64,000 bases of DNA, from NCBI GenBank assembly GCA_963971535.1, contig OZ020598.1:87068185-87132184 (forward strand), read 5' to 3'. The translations under genes were made by a program, and so were the position numbers. Below, one piece after another: positions 11,640-21,157 of this stretch; the stretch's first letter is position 1; each line of letters starts with the position of its first letter. Under the pieces are notes generated by a model. It saw only the letters and a list, made by a program, of their open reading frames with translations, had not been told where the DNA came from and ran no database searches. The stretch comes from Notolepis coatsorum. Its lineage: Eukaryota; Chordata; Actinopteri; Aulopiformes; Paralepididae.

Positions 11640-12381
11640 TGGCCTGTTTAACCACTAGCTTCTGTTAGCTAATGAAGGCTAATGCTGGCTGAGCAAGGAA
11701 ACTAACAGTAAACGTTTTTACATGAAATACAGCCCAAAAACCCTGCTGACAAATGTTTGCTTATTAAATACATTCCATACTATAATAATACAAACGTTTC
11801 ATTGCCTCTCTGTGCCGACAAAGTTGTTTAAATAAGGGGAGAAAAGTAGCTAAAACCAATGTATTTGGATGGGACAGGAAGTACTATTGGCAACCGGAAG
11901 TCAGCCGGAAGTGCCTACTTTCAATTTGTGCAAGTGGAGAATTCTATCTAGGATTCCGGTATAATTATACTTCACCGTTTGGCATATAGTGGGGAATATT
12001 TCAACTCCAAGACATCTAAAGTGTTCTACCATTAGTATATTTTCTGGGAGGGAGGTGGCCTTCGCAGTGACATTAAGTGGAAGGAATGCCGATTTTGGCC
12101 AGTTTATCTTAAATCCAGATAGATTGCCAAAATCATCTATTAGTTTGAGCAGATGAGTTATTGAGGTGGTAGGGTTTTGTATGAACAATATTACATCGTC
12201 CGCATATAAACTAATATGATGCTTTGTGCCCCTAATTGAGATCGGCTCTATGGATTGGGATTGTTTTATATATTGTGCCAAGGGCTCTAGGGATAGAGAA
12301 AATAGTCCGGGACTAAGAGGACAACCCTGTCTGGACGAACGCGATACAGGGAAGTGTGGGGAGGTGATATAATCATGGCCG

Positions 12382-12927
12382 AAGGATTTTTACTACTTGC
12401 TTAAAATGCAAAAGGGAAAAATAATCATATATATATAGAGAATAGTTTCGAACAAAAACAATCCTACATGGACTAGTTTCAAACAAAACAAAAAAAAACA
12501 GAATGTACGCAAATAAAAAGCAGATTCAACTCTTAATACAAACGGCAGCTACACGCCTCTTCCAACTCTCGCGGGAACATAAAAAAGGATTCACTGAATT
12601 CTCCATTTCGAAGGTGTCCTAGGGAAGTACGGTGTCCTAGAAGTACGGCAACAGCTGCTCGTGCAAATCAGGCTTTCTGGGAAGTGCTCTTCCTACCTGT
12701 TTGGGTTTTTTCTTGAGAGGTCTTCGTTACGATTGTGAGAGGGGGGTTCACAGTGTCTGCATTTGTATGGCAGATGCCCCTATCATTATTGCATTTTTTT
12801 CTTTTGTTGAGTCGTCCGAATGTGGCGGTATGGCTGAGGGGTGTACGGCGGAGATTCTTCTCTTTTTTTTGCGAATAGTCTGTCGTGGTGGCTAACGGTC
12901 GTCGAAATGGTGACCGCCATTTTGATT
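12382..12927 (-). other. 3' flank / probable 3' UTR of the hnrnpa0-like gene
   Basis: Lies just downstream of the stop codon of the minus-strand hnrnpa0-like gene and upstream of the L1-like insertion. No other frame with family similarity was found. A clear AATAAA on the minus strand was not identified, so the transcript end is not set. Confidence 0.35.
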
Positions 12928-13917
12928 TTAGTAACCGCCGCTGTAGCCGCCGCCTCTCTGGTAGCCGCCGCCTCCTCCGCCGCCCCGGGTGTAGGGCGCG
13001 GCGCTCTTCATGGGGCGGGAGCCGCTAGGCTGCGCGCCGTAACCGCTGCCAAAGTCACTGCCGCTGTAGCCGTTTCCGCCGCCATAGCCTGCCTCTATCT
13101 GCTCGCCACCGTAGCCGCCGCCTCCGTAACTCGCGCCTCCTCCACCGCCACCACTGTAGCTCGCGCCTCCGCCGTATCCTCCGTAGCTCGCGCCTCCGCC
13201 GTATCCTCCGTAGCTCGCGCCTCCGCCGTATCCTCCGTAGCCACCGTACCCGCCGCCGCCGTAGCCGCCATCATAGCTGTTGTAGCCTCCTCTGCCGCCG
13301 CCGCCGAAGCCATTTTGATTCCCTTGCATGCCCCTCATCCCTCCTCCTCCTCCCCTTCCCCCCCTCATCATCATGCTGCCGCCGCGACCCGACGCCTGCA
13401 TCTCCTGCTTGGTGAGGGCCTTCTTCACCTCTACCATGTGGCCCTTGATGGTGTGGTACTTCACCACCACCGACAGGTCGGCCGAGTTGTTGTCGGTGAA
13501 GTGGACGAAGCCGAAGCCCCGCTTCCTCATGCTCTCCTTCTCGGAGATCACCTCGCTCTTCTGGATCTCGCCGAACTGAGCGAAATACTCCGTGAGGTCC
13601 TCCTCCTCGATGTCGTCCTTCAAGCCGCCGACGAATATCTTCGCCTCGGGCTTGTTGGCGTCCTCCCGCGCCACGGGCCACTTCAGATCCACGGTGGTGC
13701 CGTCGACGATATGCGGCCTGGCCGCCATTGCCGTGTCGACCTCGTCGCCCGAGGTGTAGGTGATGAAGCCGAAGCAGCGTGACCTCTGCAGCTGCTTGTT
13801 CACGATGACCACGCAGTCGGTTAAGCTACCGAATTGCTCGAAATGTTTGCGCAGGCCGTTGTCGTCCGTGTCCACGTTCAGTCCACCGACGAACAGTTTA
13901 CAAAGTTGGTCTGCCAT
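12928..13917 (-). CDS. hnrnpa0: hnRNP A0-like RNA-binding protein, intronless
   Basis: A single-exon frame of 329 residues; human hnRNP A0 is 305 and is also intronless. It has two RRM domains followed by a Gly/Tyr-rich tail, the hnRNP A/B layout. RRM1 has RNP2 KLFVGGL (7-13) and RNP1 RCFGFITY (47-54); RRM2 has RNP2 KIFVGGL (93-99) and RNP1 RGFGFVHF (133-140). The tail (about 176-329) includes three near-identical GGYGGGASY repeats. hnRNP A0 proteins are nuclear, shuttle, and bind AU-rich mRNA elements to affect splicing and stability. The start at 13,917 was chosen because MADQLCKLFVGG matches the family N-terminus and the context AAAATGG is strong; a longer in-frame ATG at 14,037 lies upstream of the TATA box. 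Oddities: a Trp at residue 80, a shortened inter-RRM linker, and Ala at the position of the MK2-phosphorylated Ser84 of human hnRNP A0. The paralogue (a0a, a0b or a0l) is not resolved. Confidence 0.9.
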   Translation of the reverse strand: MADQLCKLFVGGLNVDTDDNGLRKHFEQFGSLTDCVVIVNKQLQRSRCFGFITYTSGDEVDTAMAARPHIVDGTTVDLKWPVAREDANKPEAKIFVGGLKDDIEEEDLTEYFAQFGEIQKSEVISEKESMRKRGFGFVHFTDNNSADLSVVVKYHTIKGHMVEVKKALTKQEMQASGRGGSMMMRGGRGGGGGMRGMQGNQNGFGGGGRGGYNSYDGGYGGGGYGGYGGYGGGASYGGYGGGASYGGYGGGASYSGGGGGGASYGGGGYGGEQIEAGYGGGNGYSGSDFGSGYGAQPSGSRPMKSAAPYTRGGGGGGGYQRGGGYSGGY

Positions 13918-14014
13918 TTTCTTTTTTTTCTCCTCGCTAAAGTCTCTAGTTGACCGTGAAGCGACAGTTGAGTCAGTTAGTGTGAAGGTGGTGGGGGACG
14001 GGGAACGCGGCTTG

Positions 14015-14022
14015 TATTTATA
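14015..14022 (-). promoter_or_regulatory. TATA box of the hnrnpa0-like gene
   Basis: The minus strand reads TATAAATA about 98 bp upstream of the chosen ATG. A start site about 30 bp downstream would give a 5' UTR of roughly 65-75 nt. The spacing and its position beside the motif array at 14,031 support a real core promoter. Confidence 0.6.
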
Positions 14023-14030
14023 CCAGACAT

Positions 14031-14224
14031 CGAACATTCTGGAACATTTGTGATGATGTCATAGCCGAACATTCATGAACATTTGTGGTGATGTCATAGC
14101 CGAACATTCTAGAACATAGAACATTCTGGAACATTTGTGATGATGTCATAGCCGAACATTCTAGAACATTCAGGAACATTTGTGGTGATGTCATAGCCGA
14201 CATTCTAGAACATCGAACATACTG
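14031..14224. promoter_or_regulatory. minisatellite of heat-shock-element-like and CRE-like motifs upstream of hnrnpa0
   Basis: Four to five units of about 35-52 bp are built from GAACATTCTGGAACATT or GAACATTCTAGAACATT followed by TTTGTGATGATGTCATAGCC. The first part fits the heat-shock element pattern GAAnnTTCnnGAAnnTT without a mismatch; the second contains TGATGTCA, one base from the CRE consensus TGACGTCA. The array begins about 10 bp upstream of the TATA box, where such sites act in heat-inducible promoters. Function is inference; the motif matches are direct. Confidence 0.55.
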
Positions 14225-14430
14225 GCCCACACACCGTCCCACATACTGGCCCACACACCGGCCCACACACTGGCCCACATTAGTGGCCCACACACCGACT
14301 CACACACTGGCCCACACACCGGCCCACACACTGGCCCACATTAGTGGCCCACACACCGACTCACACACTGGCCCACACACTGGCCCACACACCGGCCCAC
14401 ATTAGTGGCCCACACACTGGCCCACACACT
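14225..14430. repeat. minisatellite of GGCCCACACACTGG-type units
   Basis: Tandem degenerate units of about 12-24 bp alternating 'ggcccacacactgg' and 'ggcccacattagtgg'. It directly follows the motif-rich array and is not predicted to encode anything. Confidence 0.85.
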
Positions 14431-14435
14431 GGCCC

Positions 14436-14535
14436 AAAAAAAAAAGTTAAAAAAAAAAAAAGTTAAAAAAAAAAAAGTTAAAAAAAAAAAAGTTTAAAAA
14501 AAAAGTATACTAAAAAGTATAGTATTTTTTTTTGG
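14436..14535. repeat. A-rich repeat (AAAAAAAAAAGTT)n
   Basis: At least four units of about 17 bp of poly(A) interrupted by GTT, then an A/T-rich tail. It could be an amplified retroposon tail. Confidence 0.8.
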
Positions 14536-14665
14536 ACCAGCCCACTTTGGTTCCGGCCCATCGGGATTCGTCCCGAACGTCCCGATGGCCAGTCCGCCAC
14601 TGGTGGAGGGGTCACTATTGCCGGCCTGTCTGGAGAAATTCACAGTATAATAAGAAGATAAGATA

Positions 14666-15390
14666 TTAATACGGTCTCTTCAAACATAACAATAACTGTA
14701 TGTAAAAAAGATGTGTGGACTTGGTGAGATTACATTTTTTGCGTATTTCTTCATAACTACAAAAACCCTGTTTGTTAAAAACATCCCCTAATGAGTGTAT
14801 GCCTTGCTTTTCCCATATAGGGAATCTTATAGGTAGTTTTCCAATCAAGAGTGCATTGTTATTGAATAAGGGAGTATGATTGTGCCATTTATGTGGGTTA
14901 GGATATTTTTTTTGTGTTTCACGCCATATCCGGATTGCATGAGTAATTATGGGGCCAAATTTCCGTTCGCAATGCTTAATTGATAGTTTAGTGTATGCTA
15001 TGTCCTTCAGTCTATGTGGGGCTACTATATTTTCTTCTAATTTTCTCCAGGATACTAATGCTTGGGGATCAAACCATGTTGTCAATGGTCTTAAAGTGTA
15101 CGCCTTAAAATAGTGGAAAAAATCTGGAAATGCCATGCCACGTCTGCTTTATTTCTCTGTGCGGTGGATCTTTTTATACGTGGTGGTTTGTTATTCCAAA
15201 TAAATTTGTATGTGGAGGAGTGTAATTTTTTCCAGTAACCCTCTGGAGGGGGTAACGGTAGCATTGAGCTGAAGAAGTTGATTCTAGGTAGTACGTCCAT
15301 CTTAACTATTGATATCCGTGCCTGTACTGAGTTTTTAAGTTTTGCCCACCTATCAAGACTTGTACCCATTCTTAAATTGCGAGTATACAT
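14666..15390 (-). mobile_element. L1/Tx1-like LINE fragment, second copy
   Basis: The minus strand encodes the same ORF2 region as 8,700-9,500 (FIWNNKPPRIKRSTAQRNKAD, then 'FFHYFKAYTLRPLTTWF' and 'IWEKQGIHSLGD'). It is split by a frameshift near 15,110. It is truncated at both ends and has no poly(A) tail at its 3' side (14,660), so it is a fragment rather than a complete insertion. Confidence 0.75.
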
Positions 15391-15454
15391 GGTCTAATAT
15401 GTTCTCGCCTCTGGTGGGACAGGTCACATGCTGATAGAAATTCGGCAACACTTT

Positions 15455-15620
15455 CTTTTTTTAAAGTTCCTTTTATTGCCACACGGCCAGGCCGGTGGAA
15501 TTCAAGCACGTGCAGGTGGTAGCTGCGACAATACACCACATAAAACATAAAAGACACATGGAACAGTACAGTACAGAAAACACCACCTCCTAGAACATAT
15601 ACATGACGGAAACAGTACAG
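15455..15620 (-). mobile_element. probable LINE 3' end (minus strand)
   Basis: 'ttccttttattgccacacggccaggccggtggaattcaagc' resembles the reversed 3' end of L2/Rex-type fish LINEs (tttattgtcacacggtc...). There is no coding part, so the assignment rests on this short similarity. Confidence 0.35.
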
Positions 15621-15940
15621 TACGAAAAACTATAGATGTCAGTTCAATGTAACATAAACCAGAGAAACATAACAGCAGGGGGTAAATTTAGGAGGAGTTG
15701 GAGTTGAGCAGTTGAGCATATATAATTTAATAATTATTATTATAATATAATAATTATAACTATTATAATATAACAAATAACAAATTAACAATATAATTAA
15801 CTCTTGAGTATGCACATATGGGCAAGTAGTGTAAATAAGGTGCAGATGAGGGTATGTATTCCCTCTCAGTTATATTCGCCTTACAATAAATATAGTTACA
15901 ATATATATATAATCTAATAGTCTAATAGTCTAATATCTAA

Positions 15941-15982
<42 letters not shown>

Positions 15983-16260
15983 GTGCAGTATGCAAAAGGT
16001 ATGTATGCCGTGATATACTTCATATGTTATACATACATACACATATCTTACTATATAGCTATATACCGGTATATATTATATGATAAATATACATATTATA
16101 GCTGTGTAGTAACTTATTATAATGCGATAGCAACCGCTCCCCTATACCGGCTCAACTTCAACCCACCACCTAAGACCAAAACTAAAAAGTGTAAACACGG
16201 AAGAAATACCAAGAGGGGCTATTTTGCCTAGAGGTCGGTCACTTTTCATTCTACATTGTA
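15620..16260. other. AT-rich DNA with an (AT)n tract
   Basis: Contains AT-rich low-complexity sequence at 15,720-15,800 and a perfect (AT)n run at about 15,943-15,976. No gene was seen. Confidence 0.5.
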
Positions 16261-16261
16261 C

Positions 16262-16425
16262 CTTTAACCCTTTCACTGCCGCACTACCAAATGGTTAACC
16301 CTTTCACTGCGACAATACAGAAGGTTAACCCTTTCACTGCCACACGACAAAGGGTGAACCCTTTCACTAGCACACTACAGAAGGTTAACCCTTTACTATC
16401 ACACTACAGACAGTAAAAGGGTTAA
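16262..16425. repeat. minisatellite with GGTTAACCCTTTCACT units
   Basis: Five degenerate units of about 30-34 bp, each with 'ggttaaccctttcact' followed by 'gcacactacagaa'-like sequence. Confidence 0.8.
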
Positions 16426-16555
16426 ACATATTCCAAAACAAACGTCTTTGCTTTGAGTCAACTGTGGAGGAGACTTCAGGGTATATTTGAGGCCTTGTAC
16501 AGGCTCAAGAGGGGCCCCCATTACTCTACATTAGTTTTGTGGCCAATTAGCCAGA

Positions 16556-16610
16556 CCTGTGGGTATCAAATCAAACTTTATTTATATAACACCTTTCATG
16601 CAATATTGCA
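16556..16610. mobile_element. possible RTE/Rex3-type LINE 3' end
   Basis: The phrase 'actttatttatataacacctttcatgcaa' matches the common end 'tttatttatatagcgcctttca' of fish RTE-type LINEs and derived SINEs. It is short and degenerate. Confidence 0.3.
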
Positions 16611-16965
16611 ACGAGGAACAGCATGGATTGTGATGAGAAAAGAGATCTTTATCAATCGATAACATCATTGGTGAGTAAGGCTGATCCTAGATCAGATAGG
16701 CTTATAAGTCCATTTCGCCGGTCTATGGTCAGGTATGATAAATATGGGCCCTGGACTTTAATATAGGCCCAACAGATCTGAGATCTGAAACTTAAACTAC
16801 TGCAATATCCCCAAGTGACCCCCTGGCTGGTCCCCATCTGAAAACAAATTCATACCTAGAAAACTGAGAAGGAGCCAATATTATGGAACTTGTAATAATG
16901 ACATGCTGATGCAATATATATTTGTATCACTTTATTTTCAATTATTTTCACAGATCATGCGTCTA

Positions 16966-17080
16966 AACGACATGCGGCCTGGCCGCCATTGCCGCGTCGG
17001 CCTCGTCGCCCGAGGTGTAGATGACGAAGCCGAAGCAGCGGGACCTCTGCAGCTGCTTGTTCACGACGACCACGCAGTCA
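16966..17080 (-). pseudogene. orphan fragment of an hnrnpa0 gene
   Basis: About 115 bp closely matching 13,706-13,820 of the hnrnpa0-like gene. On the minus strand it encodes residues equivalent to 34-71 of RRM1, including RNP1-like RCFGFVIY. At positions where the local gene has DEVDTAM the fragment has DEADAAM, which is closer to the general hnRNP A0 consensus, so it probably comes from another A0 copy. It has no start, stop or promoter and is fused at 17,081 to a LINE RT fragment. Confidence 0.75.
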
Positions 17081-17081
17081 C

Positions 17082-17283
17082 TTAATATGAGAATTGAAGT
17101 TCAGTTCTGAATCTATGATAACGCCGAGACTTGTGACCTCAGATTTGATCCAAGGGGTTAGTCCTCCCAGGTTCTTTATTAACGTTTCTTTTTTTGTTTT
17201 GGGGCCGATAATTAGAATTTCAGTTTTGTCCTCGTTTAGTTTCAGGAAGTTCTTACTCATCCTGCACTGAGATCTAGCAGGAT
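17082..17283 (-). mobile_element. LINE reverse-transcriptase fragment
   Basis: The minus strand encodes 'SKNFLKLNEDKTEILIIGP' and 'VTSLGVIIDSELNFNSHIK', the RT palm/thumb region of a common fish LINE type. It is about 200 bp long and is joined directly to the orphan hnrnpa0 fragment on one side and to a TTGA-tailed LINE on the other. Confidence 0.65.
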
Positions 17284-17284
17284 A

Positions 17285-18155
17285 TGGATGGAGGCAAATC
17301 TTTCCTGTGACAAAATGGCATCCAATGTAATAAAAAAAGTCAACCAACAAACTAGATTCTTGTACCGGATCTCCTCTCTGGTAAACAAGAATACCCTGAA
17401 GACTCTGGCAGGAGCACTCATTCAAGGGTACTACGACTATGCTTGCACCTCATGGTACCAAAGCACCTCAAAGGCCCTAAAAACAAGATTACAAACATCA
17501 CAAAACAAACTGGTCAGACTACTGCTTGACCTGACTCCTAGAACCCACCTCACCCCTACCCACTTTGACAACCTAGGATGGCTTAGAGTAGACGACAGAG
17601 TACAGCAACTTGCAATGGGCCTGGTCTACAAGATACACTACACGACCAGGTACCCATGTACATGTCAAAATACTTCCCAAAGGTCAGTGAATACCACGAT
17701 CACAACACCAGAGGGAGCTCCAAAAATCATGTTAAACCCAGATTCGTCTCAAACAAGGGACTAAACACGTTTCGCAATTATGCCACATCAATGTGGAACG
17801 CCCTACCCAAAGCTGTAAAGGAATGTGAATCACTACCCACTTTCAAAACCACTCTCAAAGAGCACCTATAAATGTACAGTAAATCTCCTAACCCAATAAT
17901 ACACGAGACCCTCTTCTTGGGACCAAGTAAGGTTTTGTCAATATTCCAATGTACAGTTTTGCAGTTTCCTCCACCCTGTCTACCCAACCCCCCCACCCAC
18001 CCAACCACCTCCAATGTACAGTTCCCCACCCCACCCCACCTACCCAACCCCCTACCCCACCTCTGCATCCCCTTAACAATTGTGTGTATTGAGCTGTACT
18101 GTATTGTACCCATTCTGCAATCTGTTAATAAAGTTTTCAATCAATCAATCAATCA
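17285..18155 (+). mobile_element. TTGA-tailed LINE, 5'-truncated copy 1
   Basis: Encodes the C-terminal ORF2 region (LSCDKMASNVIKKVNQ, LTPRTHLTPTHFDNLGWLRV, then in another frame YHDHNTRGSSKNHVKP and SMWNALPKAVKECESLP), then a C-rich 3' UTR and 'aataaagttttcaatcaatcaatcaatc'. A frameshift near 17,655 disables it. The same family recurs at 26,998, 36,611, 38,188, 39,237, 40,129 and 51,217. I place it only loosely (CR1/Jockey-like). Confidence 0.8.
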
Positions 18156-19480
18156 AGAGAGCCCCGCTCAGCTGTTTTCTGTCTGAACAGGATTGGCTAG
18201 TTTAGCTTAGCTAGCGGCTAACGTTATTTTCCCCCGACGGAAATGAATGAATAGGATGCCAAGCTCGTTAGAAGCATTGGAATTTACACTGCACATAGAA
18301 ACAGCATGGGGAAAAAAGCTGGGACTGATTTAGTTCGGAAAATGCGAGCAAAGCACTCTGGATCTATGCTTTATGTCTTCACACACGGACGTTTGTCACG
18401 TTTCACAAGCTGTTGTTGTTGGGCGTATACGTAGCTACCTTGGGCTACTTCTGATTGGTGAGCAATGAGAGCACAGCACTTTTGATTGGTAAGCATGACT
18501 GGCACGCAAGAAAAAAACTTGAATCAAACTCGCTGTATAACGTATCCCAAATCGCAGGCTTTGCGATTTGCTAAAAGGCGACTGTCGTAAGACCAAAACA
18601 AACCGCAGTTTAAATTATTTTACATTACTATTTTCATTTTGTTACCCGCCATGTGGCGGACAGAACTCTCAGTGTCATCATCATCATCAAACCTTTATTT
18701 GAATAGGCAGGTTAATTAAGAACAAGAAGTTCTTATTTTCAATAACGGCCTATTTGGGGGTAAAAAGCCCCATAGGGGAAGGGATGGGGGATAAAATAAA
18801 ATAAATAAAATAAAACACAAAGGAACATTATTAAAAAGGCAGGACATACATACAGAGCAACAACTGAACTGAACAACAACTGCGGACAACAGAACAATAG
18901 TGGCAGCATGGTGTTAGCACATGGAGAAACATCTACATGAGTGCTCTAGGGAGTTTGTTAAAGTTTCCTTAAACAATCTAATTGGAAATAAACGTTTCCA
19001 TATTTAAGGTTTTTTGTAGTGTGTTCCAGCTATCAGCTGCTGCGTACTGAAAGGAGGAACGCCTTGTGAGGAGTTGGCATGGGGGGCGTTTACCAATATA
19101 TGTGTGCCTGACCGGGTGTGGTAATTCGGGAGTGGACGAGGGTGGACTAGGCGAGTAAGGTAAGGGGGATTATGGCCTAGAAGTGTTTTATATTCAAAGG
19201 CCAGCCAGTGTCACTCGCCAAACCGAAAATCTGCCCGCCAGCGGCGGGCTCCAATTTCGTGCCCTGCTCACCAAAATGTACTATTGCACAACTGATTTAA
19301 AAAGAAAATCTATGAAGCTCCCCCCACCCCCAGCGAGCTTCCAACTATACGTAGCACCGGCCGCAACAGCCACCCTCCCTCCTTGCCATACCTTGGCTTT
19401 TACTGAAACGACGCCACTGGTGACACATGGTCACCCTGCAGCAGATAACCGTCTACTGTGACCAGAGGTTAAAGACTCAG
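18156..19480. other. intergenic DNA with LINE-tail-like sequence
   Basis: 18,675-18,760 ('tcatcatcatcatcaaacctttatttgaataggcagg') looks like the reversed 3' end of a LINE with a (TGA)n tail. 18,180-18,640 and 19,180-19,480 show no recognisable gene. An imperfect hairpin 'aaatcgcaggctttgcgattt' sits at 18,549-18,569. Confidence 0.35.
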
Positions 19481-19483
19481 GCC

Positions 19484-19670
19484 CAGTCCACACGATCACG
19501 GGTATTTTTGACACAGAGGTTTTAAAAAAAATATTCCTCCGTATACACGGGTGGTTTTAAAAAATAACCGCGTCCTCACGCAACTGGAAAAGCTGCTACC
19601 GAGTGACGTAATATACATGTAGTACAATGCCAAAGCAACAGGGAGGTGTAGTCTGACGCAGGGCTGCCTG
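19484..19670. mobile_element. possible DNA transposon fragment
   Basis: 'cagtccacacgatcacgggtatttttgacacagaggttttaaaaa...cctccgtatacacgggtggttttaaaaa' resembles a family of fish non-autonomous DNA transposons that begin with a similar phrase. Only one end is visible. Confidence 0.3.
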
Positions 19671-19882
19671 GGAGAAATGCGAGGCCCTGTGCGAGATTTA
19701 AACGCGAGCCCCCCCCCCCCCCCCCCCAAAAGGTAAAAAAAAAATATTTATATATATATTTTTTTTCATACAGTCAACATATTCTTAAATAATAGCGCTG
19801 CCCGAGGCTGGGCATGATACAGTCAACATATAGCAAGAGAGAGAGCGAGAGAGAGCTCCCGTTCTACAGTCAATATACAGTG

Positions 19883-19887
<5 letters not shown>

Positions 19888-19921
<34 letters not shown>
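19888..19921. repeat. (GA)n microsatellite
   Basis: Perfect GA dinucleotide run. Confidence 0.95.
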
Positions 19922-19925
<4 letters not shown>

Positions 19926-20080
19926 ATTGGAAAGAAATTGAAATGCTATTTGGCCCTAAACAGAGAGTACACAGTGGCAGAATACCTGAGCACTGTGACT
20001 GAAGATCCTTGACTAGGTACAGACTCAGCGAGCACAGCCTAGCCATCGAGAAAGGCCACCATAGGCAGACTGTGTGTGTT

Positions 20081-20082
<2 letters not shown>

Positions 20083-20163
<81 letters not shown>
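20083..20163. repeat. (GA)n microsatellite
   Basis: About 40 perfect GA units, with further short GA runs on each side (19,828-20,215). Confidence 0.95.
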
Positions 20164-20165
<2 letters not shown>

Positions 20166-20689
20166 ATGTGTGTTTGTCATGTGTGTGTGTTAGAGAGAGA
20201 GCATGTATGAGAGAGATAAGCAAAGATGACCCCTTAAAGGATATTCAACGTTTAATGAAAGAACAAAACAGAAGGAAAAGATAACTTCACAAAGGCAACA
20301 TGAATATACATAGATCCAAAAGGACAAAGATCAACACTTAAATCCAAAGAGAAGAGGGTCTATACCAGAGAAAACAAAGCAGCAAGGAGCCAATGGCCGA
20401 CATCAGCTAAATAGGCTAGCCAGGTAGGCTACTGACACCAGGCCACACACAGCTTTGGCCAACGGCCCAACGCTACCCAAGCTACACAAACGACCAAGAC
20501 AATTCACACACAGCACATGTCGTATCTCCAAATGTTGTGAAGTAACATATGTTTTGCCTGGAAAAAAACATCGTTATTAACAAAACATTCGGGAGGGGAA
20601 GGAAGGAAGAGTGGGGTAATGTCATGACATTTTCATTAATCTTACCTGCACCAAGGAACGCAGGGCGAAAGGCCGCAACACAGGTCTCC

Positions 20690-21120
20690 ACGTTGACGAA
20701 AGGCCTCTCGCTGGCGGGACAAAAAGAAGCTATTGCCGGAGCCTTGTCATGGTGCTGGCCCGACTACATCTTCTGTCAAAGATGATGTCGATTGTCGTAG
20801 TCAGAGTGCCAGAACCCCCTGCTATTCTCACGGCTATTGTCAATGGTCGTAGCACAAGCTAACAGCTAACTCTAGGCTAACTGATAGCATCAAACTAACG
20901 TTCCCAGCCGAGCGCAGCCGGCAGCTAACGTCGTAGCTAAACAGCTAACTGGCTAACAGTTAGCTCAACCCGGCTATCGCTAACCATTAGCTAACGCAGA
21001 AGCAAGCTATGCGGCTACCACTGAAAAACTGTACAACGTGAGAAAAGCAATACAGGTGCTGACACCAGGCCACACATCGTTAGCTACTAGTACTACAACA
21101 GCTAGTCGGCCAGTTTGGCT

Positions 21121-21157
<37 letters not shown>

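Larger units (their letters stand above)
9520..11940. mobile_element. 2.42-kb palindromic (foldback) DNA element inserted in the L1-like LINE
   Basis: The left arm starting CTCCACTTGCACAAATTGAA (9,521) recurs inverted at the right end (to 11,940). The outer about 300 bp of each arm is a near-perfect inverted repeat. Inside are tandem 199-bp units: starts at 9,820, 10,019, 10,218, 10,417 and a partial at 10,616 on the left, and a partial plus three full inverted units on the right (boundaries near 11,042, 11,241, 11,440, 11,639). A unique centre of about 240 bp (10,711-10,945) holds its own short tandem copies. Removing the element restores the L1 reading frame (DR-I-TNDFDRW), so this is an insertion. 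No transposase is encoded. The target duplication is at most 2-3 bp (AT/ATT) and is ambiguous because the ends overlap the palindrome. Confidence 0.85.
7793..12381 (-). mobile_element. 5'-truncated L1/Tx1-like LINE, split by a palindromic element
   Basis: The element reads leftward from 12,381 and ends in a poly(A) tail seen as poly(T) at about 7,788-7,811. The flanks share AAGGATTTTT (7,783-7,792 and 12,382-12,391), a plausible 10-bp target-site duplication that sets both ends. The right part (11,941-12,365) encodes the RT core with an RQGCPLSP motif and the YADD catalytic box. The left part (8,178-9,519) encodes the C-terminal region with FIWNNKPPRI, 'GGLAFPDFYYYF' and a CSLCLKGE...HMYCPAV Cys/His motif typical of L1-type ORF2. 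A 2,421-bp insertion at 9,520-11,940 separates the halves. Frameshifts, a poly-G interruption near 9,390 and 5' truncation make it non-autonomous. Confidence 0.8.

Noticed and set aside
12841-13782. 313-residue plus-strand frame, Ala/Val-rich
   Set aside because: It is the antisense shadow of the Gly-rich tail and RRMs of the hnrnpa0-like gene; GGC/GGT codons read backwards as Ala and Pro.
13917-14037. Upstream in-frame ATG at 14,037 that extends hnrnpa0 by 40 residues
   Set aside because: It lies upstream of the TATA box inside the minisatellite and the extra residues have no family match; MADQLCKLFVGG is the family start.
19870-20223. Ser-Leu repeat frames over the GA tracts
   Set aside because: Pure translation of (GA)n/(CT)n microsatellites.
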